Assembly: GCF_037975245.1 (NCBI RefSeq)
Contig: NC_092580.1
Location: 28,301,501-28,365,500, forward strand
Source of the DNA: Apostichopus japonicus
Lineage: Eukaryota; Echinodermata; Holothuroidea; Aspidochirotida; Stichopodidae
DNA length: 64,000 nt
Direction: 5' to 3'
This document shows, piece after piece, positions 26,301 through 36,587 of the stretch (positions within the stretch are counted from its first letter, which is position 1; every line of letters begins with the position of its first letter). Position numbers and translations under genes: made by a program. The notes under the pieces are model-generated. The model was not told the origin of the DNA, did no database searches, and saw nothing but the letters and a program-made list of their open reading frames with translations.

Positions 26301-29300
26301 TAATCGATGTGGTGGAAGATGAATCGAGAGATCAGGGAATAAACCTGCCACAGGGGAGGTACAACGTACCAAAGAGGAATGTTGAAGATCAATACCATTA
26401 TAGTTACACACAGGCTGACAGGGGTAACCATCTCAGTAGTCCCAGGCGAGGGGGTCAAAGTTCACACCCTGAAAACAGTCTTAGTAGTAGAAGGAGGCAT
26501 AATTCCTTCTCGTCTCAGCATTCTAACAGCAGTCAGTCCTCAGTCACCTCCCACCAGTCACATTCCTCTCAAAGGTCACAGAGGTCACAGTCGTCACAGA
26601 GGTCACAGGCACCCCAGGTGATGATGAATGGTACCAGAAATCCTGGTTCTCACAACACTACACCCATCAAGCAACCACCACCACCATCGGTGCCTGTTAG
26701 TTATGCCTCAGAAGGACATCATTATAGGATGTCCAACGAGAGGACGGCCTACCCTGATCAATACCACAGTCACCATCAAAGGGACGATCCCTACAGGCAG
26801 CATCAGGCCTCGCCACAGAGATACGATCATTACCAGTCCAGGGATGAGTACGACTATCACATGGAACCCCCCGCCCTCTATCGGGATGAACCCAATGACT
26901 TTTATACAGATCAGCAATACGACGACTCCTTTCAGAGCAGCTACCACCATGACGAGATGGCACCAGCCGGTTACCACAATGGTGAAGCACAACGCTCATT
27001 CACCACGCAACAGAGTTATTCTCAATCGGGTTTAACCATTAGGGCAGTGTCAACTCCATCCAACCAGTCATCACCGGTACCCCAGCCTGCACCTGCCTAC
27101 ATGACCTCTGCCCCAGCAGTGTCTCGCTCCCCTCATCCCCCGGTGTACGGCACCACGATAGCTGTCAGCAAGGTCCATTACCAACCTGCGACACCCATGA
27201 CCTGCGAACCGGTGACTCGTAAAAAGAAACATCACAGCCATCATATGGCTGGCAGGTATGTTTGTCTGTTTATACTCTTGAAAGTAAACAAAAATTATGA
27301 ATTCTTAACTTTGTTGCATTCATTGAAATGTTGACAAAATGTTCCCAAGAATCTCAACCATTTTCATGTGTGACATACATCAGAAGAAAGGGTGCACTCT
27401 TTTATTATATGATCTTAAAAATACCCCAAAAATAACCAAACTGGAACAAATTCAAAACAAATTCAAGAGTAAAATGCCCGTTGGTAAACCACTTATTCAG
27501 AAGCAGAATATTAAGTAGCTCTGTTGCAGTATTTTTCTTCATGAAAACAAATTTGCTGTGAATGAAATCCATGAATATCCAACAGAAGGAAAAAGCAACA
27601 ATAGACAAAAAAAAAAAGAAGTTAAGAAAAAAAATCAACAAGGTTCTCCAAAATATAGCTTTTGTGACTATTGTGGGCATTACAAACATTTCGTGGAACG
27701 CATTGAAGGTGTGCAGTATGGTCATATATCCAGGCTTCTTACCTCAATGAAGAAAGAAATATTTCATATGGGACTTGTAGGTATTCTCTGCAATAAGTCT
27801 TTTGCTGTTTTGGGGTCTTTTTTCTCTCCTTTTCTCTTCTGTTTCATTTATCTTCTTTTGCATGATAAAATTTTAAGTCAATGGGAGTTTTCATCAATAC
27901 ATGAACTAAATGAATCCTTAGGTTGACATAATCAGTGTACAGGGCTGGCTTCTCTGCAAATTACGAAAAACAAATGTCTTTCATTTTTGTCAAGAAGGAT
28001 TGCTTCTCTCTTCCTTAATGGCAAAGAACCGATGCAAGGGGAATGAATACCTATCAAGTTTAGTTTTACTAAGAAACCATTGAACTTCTTGAGAAGCCGT
28101 ATACTTGTAATTGAAATGTGAAAAACAGCCCCCCCAAGCCCCCCACCCAAAGCAGAAAGAAAACAGGGAAACTTGTTTCTGGGACGATTGAGTATTACAT
28201 TGTAACCTGGGTTATTCATGTATTCTTGGAATAATGCCCGTTGCCTCACGCAACACTGTGTAATCACTTTTGGTGGATGTTTATGAAAATAATGTACGCA
28301 TGCTTACATATACTAGAAATGATATATTATTCGTTTGATCTATGCATAATATACATATTTATCCACCTCTTTAAATTATTTCTCTGGCACCTATCAATTT
28401 GAACAGAGAAGTAAACCTCTCTAGACTATTTATTTCATTTATGATAACAATGCAAGAATTAAAAAAAAATTATTTTGTCGAATGATACATTGTCTCTGAT
28501 GTCTCCATTGCATTCAATACACAATATTATGATTGCAATACACAAATTTCTTGAATGCAATCAATATAACATACATAATAATTTAATGTATCATTTTGTT
28601 ATATAAACACATTCAATTCTGTAAAATGAGATATTTCTGTTTGTCTTTCTGTTTGTCCATCCATCCATCGTCATTGTTACCCAACACTTATTCCACTCTT
28701 GAGGCAGCAAGAGCTTGTCCTTTAGTTCCATGCACCCTCTTCCCTTTGTGCACATTCTATATACAGTATCACCATGTAACATTTCTCCATCGTATATCTC
28801 CTTCATACTTCTTGAATATTTCACAAACTTAATACTCCAGAGAAGCTGGTTGCATTATCCAACAAGTTTAAAGAGCATTTAAGTTGAGGAATTTGATAAA
28901 AAATATGTATAAAAAAAATATGGCTTTTTGATACTAAATTCCCAAACAATCAAATTCTCTAGCTTGTTTTTAGTCAAGTTCCATTTCAAATTGTCGTTGT
29001 AAAAGTTTGAACTTTTTGATAGTTTTTTACATTTTTCATTTTTTATGTCACATGATTAATTCTCATATTAAAGTAGTGTCTGGATCATGATGTGTTGAGA
29101 AACCATAGATTTACTTTGCTCATTAACCTTCATTTGGGTGAAGATAATGGAGGAATGAGTCTCTAAAGGTTTGATCAAAAGCAGTTTTGTTTGTAGAATT
29201 GTTTTGGCCAATTTGGTCAAAATTGTCTACGGAACTCAAAACCTGCTTTACACAGAAATCATATTGTCATGGTTTGTAACATGAATAATATCAAAACCGA

Positions 29301-32300
29301 TTTCCAAGATCATGAAAGATAAAAAGAGGTCAACAGTTATCTCGACCTACCACATTTCGGTAGAAGATGCCTGACATATTGAGCCTACCTTGCATATTTA
29401 GTATTTAACTGTTTCGGGTAAAATGATAACTATTTCAATCAACAAAGTTTCCTAGGAATCATACAGACCATCAGACAGACTGGAAAACTTTGTGAAAACG
29501 ATGGAAAAATTGAATATGGTTATGAAATGCAACCAGCTGTTTTTGTTAAAAAATTTCAACATATACCCAGAGCAACTAATATGTCTCAAAGTTCAAAAAT
29601 CTCCTTTCTTGTATGCCGTGGATGTTACCAATTAACCTTGGCGATTCTAAACTCAAACCTCACCGTGAAGGTTGTGTGTGAGCCACATTGTATCTGCATC
29701 ACCTAATCTATTTGGCTGACTATGGACTTCTACCCCCCCCCCACCATGTGTAGTCCAAGGAGGGATAAAGTTATATTAAGTTTCATCTTCTCATCATATT
29801 TTTATATATCATTCTTTTCAAGAATATTTCCTTTGTAGTAGCATAGCAGTGAAGAGTCTTTTAAACACATCAGGGTTCAAAATCAGCCCTGCATGCTCTT
29901 TGTATATTTCCAAAGTTAAATCTTGTATCATTTAGAGTCTTTTGGATGAAGTGAAAGACTGGATGCTTCCCCCTCCTCCCCCCCCCCCCTATTATCAGGC
30001 AAAGAAATGGAAAAAAAGTATCTGTAAGAGATTGTGTGGTGCATTCTAAGGCATACTTAGGCTATAATTTATGTCTTTAATTAGGCTTATATGCAAGGTT
30101 GCGTTAATAACTATTTTTAGCTTTTGCGTGGTGTGAAGAGGGGTATTTAACACAACCATTTCCCTCCCCCCCCGGAATCCACACCCGATTATCTGACCCG
30201 AATTACAATCAAAATTCTTTGCAAAAATGTTTAAGATGTCTGCTACTTGCAGCATCTTGTTAAGTTTAGAGTTTGCAAGTCCTTATATAAAGACAATGGA
30301 TTTGCCCTCCTTTTACCCTCGCACACATATATATCTATCTTTAATTCATTCATTCACCTCTGTCTGTCTTGTGTGACTTAATAATTTCACATAGCAACCA
30401 TTCATGTACCCATAATTAACATCATAATTTATGCATAAAGCATACTATCTCTTTCCGATATGGGGAAGGTATCTTCTACCTTTGCAATGATCTCTATCTT
30501 GTAACTGAAGCCTACCCCCTGCGATTGTAATGTACTCTGTAGTGAGAGCATTATTCCTCAGCCTGTATATTTACTTCCTGGTCTGCTATTGAGAGCGTTG
30601 CAAATATTCATGTATGCACTGTTCATATTTGAAGGGGATTGTTAAAAGGGTGATAAAAAAACTGGGGGGGGGGGAGAATATATTATTCAAGTAATAACTG
30701 ACAGCAGTGGGTACCTCACAATATCAAAATTCAGTTTTCACAAGTGATAGAGGTAAATGCTTTCAAATTCATGATGAGTCTGAGTTAGTTTAAAGGGCAT
30801 GAGTGTTTGCCCTTAGCCTGCTAAGGACCTAAAAACTTTAAAATTTGTGTGCTCTTGCAGGTCATACCCCTTTAAAGGATTTCCCACATATGTAGTTTTG
30901 GTTTGAAGGAGATGTTTGAGAGAATCAGTTATATATTAAGATGCTCTGACCAGGCAGGAGTAGAAATTCAATAATCAGGCAATGTCATTGGGAGCAAACA
31001 ATTTCAACCCCCCCCCCCCCTCCTATCCTTCCACAAGGAACAAAATCATTCCCCCCAAATTAGAAACATGAAACTAGAAGAGGTTTTAATGATCATCACC
31101 TAAGAATTGATCATAAACTTAAAATAAATAAATAAAAATAAAATAAAGCCAATGTACAGCTAAGAGTGGTTTGAAACTTGTCAGATTGCCTTGTTTTGTT
31201 GAATGTGTAATTTTGTAATTGTGTAAATTTGTCTATAAGTAGGTGTTGTAGTCTTGTAGACTTCTGTCAGGACAGTATTTCTAAATTAAAAGTTAAAATT
31301 GTTACTTCTTCTTTATAATTATTGCATGTATCAAAGTTTGTGTCATTTTTGCTCCTATCTTTAGTTTCAAATGCCATTGTCACGCAAGTTGTATACTTTG
31401 TCAAATGTTTTGATTGCATCCCAATATTAACATGATTACATTGTGGGCACATGTGAATCTTAAGTGATCATTATATCTCACCCATGGCACCTTCACATGG
31501 ACCCTGAAAAGTGAACCCTTTGATACAGTGCTAAAAAACAAAACTTTTGTTGACACAAACCTATTTAATCTCAAAACTTGGTTTTCGATCTTTTTCAACC
31601 AAAAATGCTGAGTTTGATCATCTGAGCATGTCAAGAAAATAAATCAGTTTGGCAGTAAATGTTTACAGTCACTGAATTTACAAAATGAAGACATTGTCTG
31701 GATTTAGTACAAGTGATTACATAGTTAACCCTTTGGACCAAGAACACTCTGCCTGAAGACTATGTAAAAAGAGATCAGCTATCGGTCATTGTGATGCCAA
31801 ATGTAATGTAGCACACATATCCACAGTGGATCACTATTGATCACCTGGACGGGATGGAAATTGGATCACTTGATTTCACATGGCCTGCAGTGGATCATGA
31901 TGGAACGATCACATGACTATCATGGTTGGTCACATGACTTGCTGTGTATCTTCACCTGCTGTCACATGACCTGCTTGCATTTCCAAAAGCTTGCTGTCTT
32001 ACCCACAATGCTTCACTGCTTGCTTCCATGCACTAACTCACCACTCATTGTTTCTGTGTTCTTTTTCGTTCTTTTTTTTCCCCCTTCTCCTTCTTTTTCT
32101 GTGTTTCTGCTTTTTACGATGACTTATGTTTAGCCTTCCTTCACTCATTGCTCTAGAAGATAGCAACCCCGTTCTCCTCCAACGTTCCGAGGTCAATTCA
32201 CCCGTCAGCAGCGAGTAAGAAGGCTTTTGTGCTTTTTGTTCTTATTTTTGTATTATATTTGTATTTTATTTCTTTTTTTCGTGCTATTTTAAGTTTTATA

Positions 32301-33532
32301 TTTTTAAATTCCTTGGACTAAACTTTCCAGATTTCCTTCACTGCATTTTCTGAAAAAATAAAAAAAATAAACTGTATTCATGTTAGTATGAATAGAAGAT
32401 AAATTTTAGTAGCTTTAAAACAGAAATGAATTGTTTTAACAGTAAAATTAATCAAGACAATATATATATATATATATCCAACTTCTGACAAATCCTGCTA
32501 GGTCGGCTATGTCTCATGAATCTTGCATGACAGAGCAGGTGAGAAAATCTTGCCAAAGATTCTTGATTCTAGCATTTATCGTGGGCGACAAAGCATCGGT
32601 TTTGTAGAAACTATGTAGACCACCGATGGGTAAAGACACTAGTGTGATCAATTTGGTAAACTTCGACTGAGCTATTTATTTCTATTTATCAGCTTAACAT
32701 CAGTTTTAAACTCAACTCACCATAAAATATTCTTTGCAGTCCCAAGTACACGAAGCAGCATGTTGCATCTTGTGTCGAGAGGAGAAAACATGAAAACTAA
32801 ACAAAAATATATGGTTACAAGACTTCTTCAAAATGAGACAAGTTACCAAATTGAAATCTGGAAAGTTTAGCTATTAATGTTGCATGAAAATTGGTCACTG
32901 TTTAATGTTCATTCCATAGTGCTATAAGCTAGCTGACCACTGCTCTTCACTGCATGATTTCTTCTCGGAAAAATGGTGGTTGTTTTGGTAGGTCGGTAAT
33001 ATCAATATGCAAATTCATGAAAACATCACAAAATATCACAGAAGTCTGCTACCATTTCTAGCTATTTCATTTTCTAGATATTAAACATTTCTGCATTTTG
33101 TTTCTGATAATTGCTTCGGTTTTTCGATTAAGGGTCTATATCATGTAAATTTAAACGAGTGTCTGTCTTACAGATTGATATAGCATTATGAATATGCATT
33201 TTTCACTATTTTAGGATTACTCACAGGTTATATTCAGTATAATAACTGAAAATCATATTTGATGCTATTGAAATAATTTTGTACAAATATGGTAGAAATT
33301 TCAAACATTTTCTCTGAATGCACGGCAATATTGACTCCAAGTTATCTGTTTCTAATCCCACAGAGGCAGTAGAGGAGGCTACTCACCTTATATTGAGGAT
33401 ATTGAATATGCAGCAGATATTGATGAATATGCAGAAGGAGATGATTACTTTGATGAGAACTCAAGCTGGAGTTCTGAAAGGGAAATAAATCAGTCCCATC
33501 CTGGAAAGATACGGGCTGGTACTCTGGTTTAA
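4642..33532 (+). CDS. FRMD4A/B-like: FRMD4 orthologue: FERM and CUPID (DUF3338) scaffold, 3' portion
   Basis: Exons: 4642-4786, 6624-6700, 20646-20784, 21703-21880, 22557-22696, 23749-23880, 24826-24969, 25280-27255, 32164-32214, 33364-33532, plus a candidate cassette at 15416-15508. After one split base they give 1049 codons plus stop, with all junction phases consistent. In-window residues 1-120 form the FERM F3 lobe, recognisable from [23 protein letters not shown] and [13 protein letters not shown]. Residues about 180-350 match the coiled-coil CUPID/DUF3338 region shared by FRMD4A, FRMD4B and INAVA, for example [16 protein letters not shown] and [20 protein letters not shown] long Ser/Pro/His/Gln-rich tail follows, with a 14-3-3-type RSKSVP, two PPVY motifs and a C-terminal TLV. 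From the known family: vertebrate FRMD4A links Par3 to cytohesins and so to Arf6 at epithelial junctions; the same role here is inferred. The N-terminal FERM lobes are missing. A and B paralogues cannot be told apart, and a single pre-duplication gene is likely. Confidence 0.93.
4787..6623. other. FRMD4 intron
   Basis: AT-rich intron. Short imperfect repeats of ATGGATACA/ATGGATCCAT occur at about 4875-4935, a poly(G) tract at 5402-5412, and a run of TATTACGT-like repeats at about 5955-6025. No gene seen. Confidence 0.8.
6624..6700 (+). CDS. FRMD4A/B-like: FRMD4 exon b: FERM F3 lobe
   Basis: Acceptor tatactttcag, donor CG|gtaaga. It encodes [20 protein letters not shown] then VLDAK and two bases of an Arg codon. 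It aligns with the family segment IF-W-QLENLYF-KKFSVEV. It ends in phase 2, compatible with both the 15416 cassette and the 20646 exon. Confidence 0.94.
6975..6993 (+). repeat. (GT)n microsatellite
   Basis: Uninterrupted GT dinucleotides in a FRMD4 intron. A (CA)-rich run about 240 bases downstream (7229-7243) is its reverse complement. Confidence 0.85.
9472..9536. repeat. (TA)n microsatellite, left flank of palindrome
   Basis: About 32 TA dinucleotides. It abuts the left end of the foldback element, and a second (TA)n tract abuts its right end. Confidence 0.95.
9533..10717. mobile_element. Foldback element: 1.18-kb imperfect palindrome
   Basis: The left end (ATATGGGCCTTTACACAGTA, then AACCAACACGAAA) is the reverse complement of the right end, which reads TTTCGTGTTGGTTTACTGTG then TATTTGCCCATAT. 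Matching continues inward through many blocks. Examples are AGTTTCAAC-TCCTACTTGAATTTTGAAA, ACATTGACATACATCACAT, CCTATGATGGCATA and GCATGAAATAG-TAAC. The arms meet at TGACGTACA...TGTATGTCA near 10125, so there is almost no spacer. I estimate arms of about 590 bases at roughly three-quarters identity by eye. No transposase is visible. It sits between (TA)n tracts in a FRMD4 intron, so insertion into a TA array is likely. Superfamily unknown. Confidence 0.85.
10712..10856. repeat. (TA)n-rich microsatellite, right flank of palindrome
   Basis: TA dinucleotides interrupted by CACATA, GTA and GTTTATACA units. The tract lies between the palindrome and the first SINE-like copy. Confidence 0.9.
10860..11160 (-). 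mobile_element. tRNA-related SINE-like repeat, copy 1
   Basis: It shares a roughly 300-base collinear match with 23014-23330. Shared blocks include AACAGTGAA-AAACTTCCAGCC, GGATTCAAACCCGGGCCTCC, AGGCTATGGAC and TCTCGAAAGAGATACTTTGA. On the minus strand, bases 10972 down to 10901 look tRNA-like: an A-box TAGCCTAGTTGG, an anticodon-like stem CCGC/GCGG with a 7-base loop, and a B-box GGTTTGAATCC. About 190 conserved bases lie on the minus-strand 5' side of the tRNA part, so this is not a simple 5'-headed SINE. No A-rich tail is seen; (TA)n abuts one end. Confidence 0.75.
12000..12210 (+). repeat. Polypurine (G/A-rich) tract
   Basis: About 200 bases are almost pure purine plus occasional T, with repeated GGATGGGGGTGGGG-type units. 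Multiple G-runs could form G-quadruplex or triplex DNA. The Ser/Pro-rich frames on the opposite strand are by-products of this composition. Confidence 0.8.
15416..15508 (+). CDS. FRMD4A/B-like: Candidate FRMD4 cassette exon in FERM F3
   Basis: Acceptor tgaccccgacag after a pyrimidine/TG-rich stretch; donor ACTCA|gtaagtg. Its length of 93 bases is a multiple of three. In the required phase it is fully open, encoding [13 protein letters not shown] then an acidic [17 protein letters not shown]. Skipping it joins exon b directly to exon c ([11 protein letters not shown]), which matches the vertebrate arrangement. Including it inserts 31 residues into the F3 lobe. Homology to any known insert was not recognised. 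The open frame alone is weak evidence (about one in four by chance), so the support is splice sites plus phase. Confidence 0.5.
15509..20645. other. Large FRMD4 intron, distal part
   Basis: Mostly AT-rich unique-looking sequence. A tetranucleotide microsatellite lies at 16850-16955. Frames at 18271-18504, 18675-19001 and 19572-19920 have no recognisable domains or exon signals. Nothing else can be supported. Confidence 0.7.
16850..16955. repeat. (ACAT/ACGT)n tetranucleotide microsatellite
   Basis: Runs of ACATACAT, ACGTACGT and ATATACAC units with interruptions, inside a FRMD4 intron. Confidence 0.85.
20646..20784 (+). CDS. FRMD4A/B-like: FRMD4 exon c: end of FERM F3 lobe
   Basis: Acceptor ttccctcacag, donor AAG|gtaagt. 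After one split base it gives 46 codons, [11 protein letters not shown] through [19 protein letters not shown] to HSK. The [18 protein letters not shown]-like block is a strong FRMD4 signature. It ends in phase 0. Confidence 0.96.
20785..21702. other. FRMD4 intron
   Basis: About 0.9 kb of AT-rich intron with no repeat or gene that I can support. Confidence 0.8.
21703..21880 (+). CDS. FRMD4A/B-like: FRMD4 exon d: linker after FERM domain
   Basis: Acceptor ctcctccaccag, donor AAAT|gtgagt. It encodes 59 codons plus one base, [20 protein letters not shown] then a Ser/Thr-rich stretch. The start resembles the family linker (RSLSEIA-DLT). Phase 1 joins the next exon to give Ser. Confidence 0.93.
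21881..22556. other. FRMD4 intron
   Basis: AT-rich intron with a short C-rich patch near 22010-22035. No gene or notable repeat seen. Confidence 0.8.
22557..22696 (+). CDS. FRMD4A/B-like: FRMD4 exon e: first coiled coil of CUPID domain
   Basis: Acceptor ataccctattcag, donor GCG|gtaaga. It encodes [20 protein letters not shown], then [20 protein letters not shown] and LCIREA. It matches the FRMD4/INAVA segment LAALK-RQEALEE-LRQRLEELKKLCLREA. It ends in phase 0. Confidence 0.95.
23014..23330 (-). mobile_element. tRNA-related SINE-like repeat, copy 2
   Basis: Collinear with 10860-11160 and in the same orientation. The tRNA-like part, 23130 down to 23061 on the minus strand, is better preserved than in copy 1. 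It shows an acceptor pair GCGTCCA/TGGAGGC (6 of 7), A-box TAGCCTAGTGG, anticodon stem TCCCG/CGGGA with loop GACAGAG, and a perfect T stem CCGGG/CCCGG around TTTGAAT. The conserved flanks shared with copy 1 argue for a repeat family rather than a working tRNA gene. Confidence 0.78.
23334..23382. repeat. (TA)n microsatellite
   Basis: About 24 TA dinucleotides directly next to SINE-like copy 2, probably a tail or insertion site. Confidence 0.95.
23749..23880 (+). CDS. FRMD4A/B-like: FRMD4 exon f: CUPID domain
   Basis: Acceptor tttcatgcag, donor GGG|gtatat. It gives 44 codons, [20 protein letters not shown] then [16 protein letters not shown] and a short tail. It corresponds to the family segment P-EYPL-PGE-PP-VRRRIGTAFKL. 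It ends in phase 0. Confidence 0.93.
23881..24825. other. FRMD4 intron
   Basis: AT-rich, with an 18-base poly(T) run near 24182-24199. No gene seen. Confidence 0.8.
24826..24969 (+). CDS. FRMD4A/B-like: FRMD4 exon g: CUPID domain
   Basis: Acceptor cttcaaccacag, donor CGA|gtgagt. It gives 48 codons, [20 protein letters not shown] then [20 protein letters not shown] and AYKNSARR. It matches LERLEREFAIQSQI-EAARRLASDPNVSKKLKKQRK in the family. It ends in phase 0. Confidence 0.96.
25280..27255 (+). CDS. FRMD4A/B-like: FRMD4 exon h: large tail exon
   Basis: Acceptor tttctctccag, donor GGCAG|gtatgt; 658 codons plus two bases. It opens with [20 protein letters not shown], which completes the CUPID coiled coil. 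The rest is a disordered Ser/Pro/Gln/His/Tyr-rich tail. Visible motifs (in-window residue numbers) are RRLSF at 357-361, RSKSVP at 384-389 (14-3-3 mode I pattern), and PPVY at 575-578 and 938-941 (WW-domain ligands). A short SQRSQ repeat is encoded by TCACAGAGG units at about 26575-26610, and HHSHH lies near the end. The 693-residue frame runs on past the donor, so the last residues of that frame are intronic. Confidence 0.94.
27256..32163. other. FRMD4 intron
   Basis: About 4.9 kb. It holds several C- or G-runs (about 29731-29741, 29979-29989, 30664-30674, 31008-31020), an AAATA-rich run near 31117-31148, and the TCACATGAC cluster at 31909-31970. No exon recognised. Confidence 0.75.
31909..31970. 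promoter_or_regulatory. Cluster of three TCACATGAC motifs (E-box type)
   Basis: TCACATGAC occurs at 31909-31917, 31930-31938 and 31962-31970. The CACATG core and TCACATGA flank resemble binding sites of MITF/TFE/USF bHLH-zip factors. It lies about 200 bases upstream of a FRMD4 exon. Function is inference only. Confidence 0.3.
32164..32214 (+). CDS. FRMD4A/B-like: FRMD4 exon i: small symmetric exon
   Basis: Acceptor ctagaagatag, chosen because the nearer ctctag would bring in an in-frame TAG; donor GCGA|gtaaga. It encodes the end of a split codon, [16 protein letters not shown], and two bases. At 51 bases and symmetric phase it can be skipped without shifting frame, so it may be alternative. 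Confidence 0.65.
32215..33363. other. FRMD4 intron
   Basis: AT-rich, with a short (TA)n at about 32461-32477. No gene seen. Confidence 0.8.
33364..33532 (+). CDS. FRMD4A/B-like: FRMD4 terminal coding exon
   Basis: Acceptor taatcccacag. It encodes [20 protein letters not shown], then [20 protein letters not shown], then [15 protein letters not shown] and TAA. The stretch is acidic and Tyr-rich. The final TLV fits a class I PDZ ligand (S/T-x-V). Its phase works whether or not the 32164 exon is included. Confidence 0.85.
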
Positions 33533-34125
33533 CCTTTTGGATATGAATATATTGCCATAAATTACCATAATGAATAATCAGTGATGTGGACAGTTTTCCA
33601 CGTTTTTTTTTTTGGTTTTTTGGTCTAATGCACCTAAGGTGACAGTTGATGTTTTAAAGTCATCCAGATATAACCCTTTGTATAAAAGATATTTAATGAA
33701 CTCCTGGTATTGAAAAGTTGCATATGAGGTCGAAGGTCACCTGAGAAGATTATCCCCTCTGATACTGTAAAGCCTATGTCTTTCAGTGTTATGTAAAGTC
33801 AGATTCGAACAACACCTCCTCCCCCGATCTCCCCACCTCTTCCTTCAATCCAAATTACCATAACACTCTCCACTGTGAAATGTGTAGATAATATTATCAT
33901 CTAGGTCTAAAGTGATTTTCAAGTCAAATCTTTTTTTCTCTCACTATTTCATGATTTGGACAGAATTTAACCAGCCTTATAACAATTAAGTTCAACTTTC
34001 TTGATTCCCTCACATATGATTTCAGCTTAGACGTGTGAGTGGAAGAAATTTATTGAAGTGTGCAGTAAACAATATCTTTGTTTATAGAAAGTTTATCTCA
34101 ATAAAAACAACTATATCAGGAGTTA
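33533..34125 (+). other. FRMD4A/B-like: FRMD4 3' UTR (approximate)
   Basis: It runs from the stop codon to just beyond the best poly(A) signal. No competing gene features are seen. The end is approximate. Confidence 0.55.
34100..34105 (+). terminator. Poly(A) signal AATAAA for FRMD4
   Basis: A canonical AATAAA about 570 bases after the stop. A GT/G-rich stretch (34144-34170) suits a downstream processing element. Confidence 0.55.
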
Positions 34126-36587
34126 GGAGAAAGGTATTTTTATTGTGTGTGTGTGGGTGAGGGGGGGGGGGTGTTGATAATGATCCGGGGGAAGTACGCC
34201 CTGCCCGTTGTGCCTCTTTACTATTCTGTGTACATTTAATACACCATTTAAACAGTTATTTGGTACATTGACATACAATCGTCATTTATTCCCTCCAAGG
34301 AAGTCTGTAGGATCTCCTGTCAGTAATTACGATTCTTATTTTCTATTCTATTCTAATGTTATATTGCTCTTCTGAGAAATGAACTGTTTCCATTTTGAGT
34401 ACGATATGACAATAGCCATCGAAAGTGATTCGCTAGCCATTGAATTACTAATTCAATGGGGAAGTTATTCTTTGGGTGTGTTCATAATATCACACAAAAC
34501 ATTTTCTAAAACAAAAGGTAAATTCAGTTTCATTCTGTTTTGATTTCACAGTGGTGATCAGATACTGTTTCAACCTTTACTCAGAGAAGGGGGGGGGGGG
34601 ATGGAATACAATTAAAGAGCTCGCTGGCTGCAAATTATTGAGTGTCATTAAATTTGAAATTCTTTGAACTTTTTGACAGTTCAATTTGATGGGCATACAT
34701 GCTACTACTTGTATTTCAATTGTATTGTCTCTTAAAGAGGCATTCATTGAAAATATTTGTCACAGGCTGTGTGACCTCACTATGATATATTATTCAGCAC
34801 ATATGGAACCCAATAATACATTTAAATGAAGTTTTATTTACGTAGCTTTGAAACAAATTTGTTTAGCTGCACATCCATCACTCTCATTGTAGATACACTT
34901 GGTAAATTTTCTTTGCTGGTCTTGGATTCTGTTATCTGTCAAATAACAACAGGGGGACATTCATGTTGAAATGTAGAGTAACAACATTGATTGTTCAAGA
35001 GGGCCAGTGACTTCAATACTGCTGGCATGAACGTCCTCACAGTGTCATAATTAAATACACACATGTCCTCACAGCGGGGTCCTCATAAGCCTTAACCATC
35101 TTTCTTTACACAAGTCACTCATATCTCTCCTGCCTTTATGTAAAGGTTGGTCTATCGTATCATTATGAATTTAGAGCATTACGAAGAGAAAGAAAAGAGA
35201 AATAAAGCATTCTGTTTTAGTCTATCAAGGATGTAGTGCAGATGTAGTGCAGAATATAGTATACTGCAAAGAACAATACTGACAGTCCACGTGTGAAATA
35301 GTATTTCTGGTCTTGTGTAGCACAAGATAAGCCGAGAATGGTTGCACAGGATATATATACAAGCAAGGCTGTAGCGAAACTGACAAGTAGTTAACTTTAA
35401 CCTGATTGAAAGATTGTGAATATGGGATGATGTGATCATAAAATGATAATATTATTTGGAGAGCACAAAAGGGATATTAATAATGAAATGATAAATAGGA
35501 GAAGATTTCGAAAAGATTCATCAGATTTGGTTTCAAGATTTTATTATATTGTTGTGATGTCAAAAGGAAAAGCAGTTTTATAGTTCATAGAATGTCAAGT
35601 ATTACGGTGATGTATTCTTTGTTATTAAATCCACTATTTTATATCTAGAGAAAATATCTGAATATCTCATCTGCTAACTTCCCAGAGATTTGGTTTTGTT
35701 GTAAATCCACTTTGCATATTTTACTTTTGGATATTCATAATCCACATTGGATTGTGCATAATCTGTACCTGATTATTTTTTCCCCCGAGAAGGGCACCAC
35801 ACGATTGGTTGATCCAGCTGACTATTACCTTATTAATATTCATAGAGTGTATAATCTTAATTCTTTTGTACTTACTTTCAATAACCCTGCTGGGCAGGCT
35901 GCTTATAGTAACGTCTTTTCACGCTTGAGACCAACTTTAACCTAATTTTGATTTTTGTTTTGTAAAAATCTATTAAATGCCTTGAAAGTTTTATTTAAGG
36001 TTAGGTTAAATTGGGTTGTTTTTTTTGGTCACCGTGTTGTGTTTGTGACCTATGTCAGTATCAACACTAATTGCAAACACAAATCATTAAATCTAATTTA
36101 TTTCTTATGTTTTCAGTATTTCAATACCTTGTACGGAGTTCCAAGTGATAGGTAGAGACAAATGTTTAAAGGTACTTCATTCAAGAAGGATTTTACACCA
36201 AGTAAGATTTTACTTTGGCAAGGGATTCTTGCAAATGAAAATCTGGTGACCAAAACCATTTTTTGGTGTAACCTATAGTATACCATGATTTTTACATTTT
36301 GTGTACAAGTCGATTACTTGCTCCCAACAATTGGCCCAGGTGAAGCTATTCAGCAATTGGAAGGTTGGATTATATTTCTTTCTATATTAATCATCTAAAT
36401 GAGGGGTTTTCAAATCTATTTGGGTCAAGAACCAACCAAAATTGTTGACATTACACTAAACTAATGTTGCTAATGTGATAATTGGTTCTGCTTCGTTGCC
36501 ACAAGTTCAGACACAACAAGTCTGCGATCTGTAAAGACTAAACTATAAGTTTGCATTTTCCCTGATTACCAAATTCCTTCTCCTGTT

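Noticed and set aside
26070-26999. Minus-strand frames opposite the large FRMD4 exon
   Set aside because: Shadow frames of a GC-richer coding exon; the plus frame has domain matches and correct splice phases.
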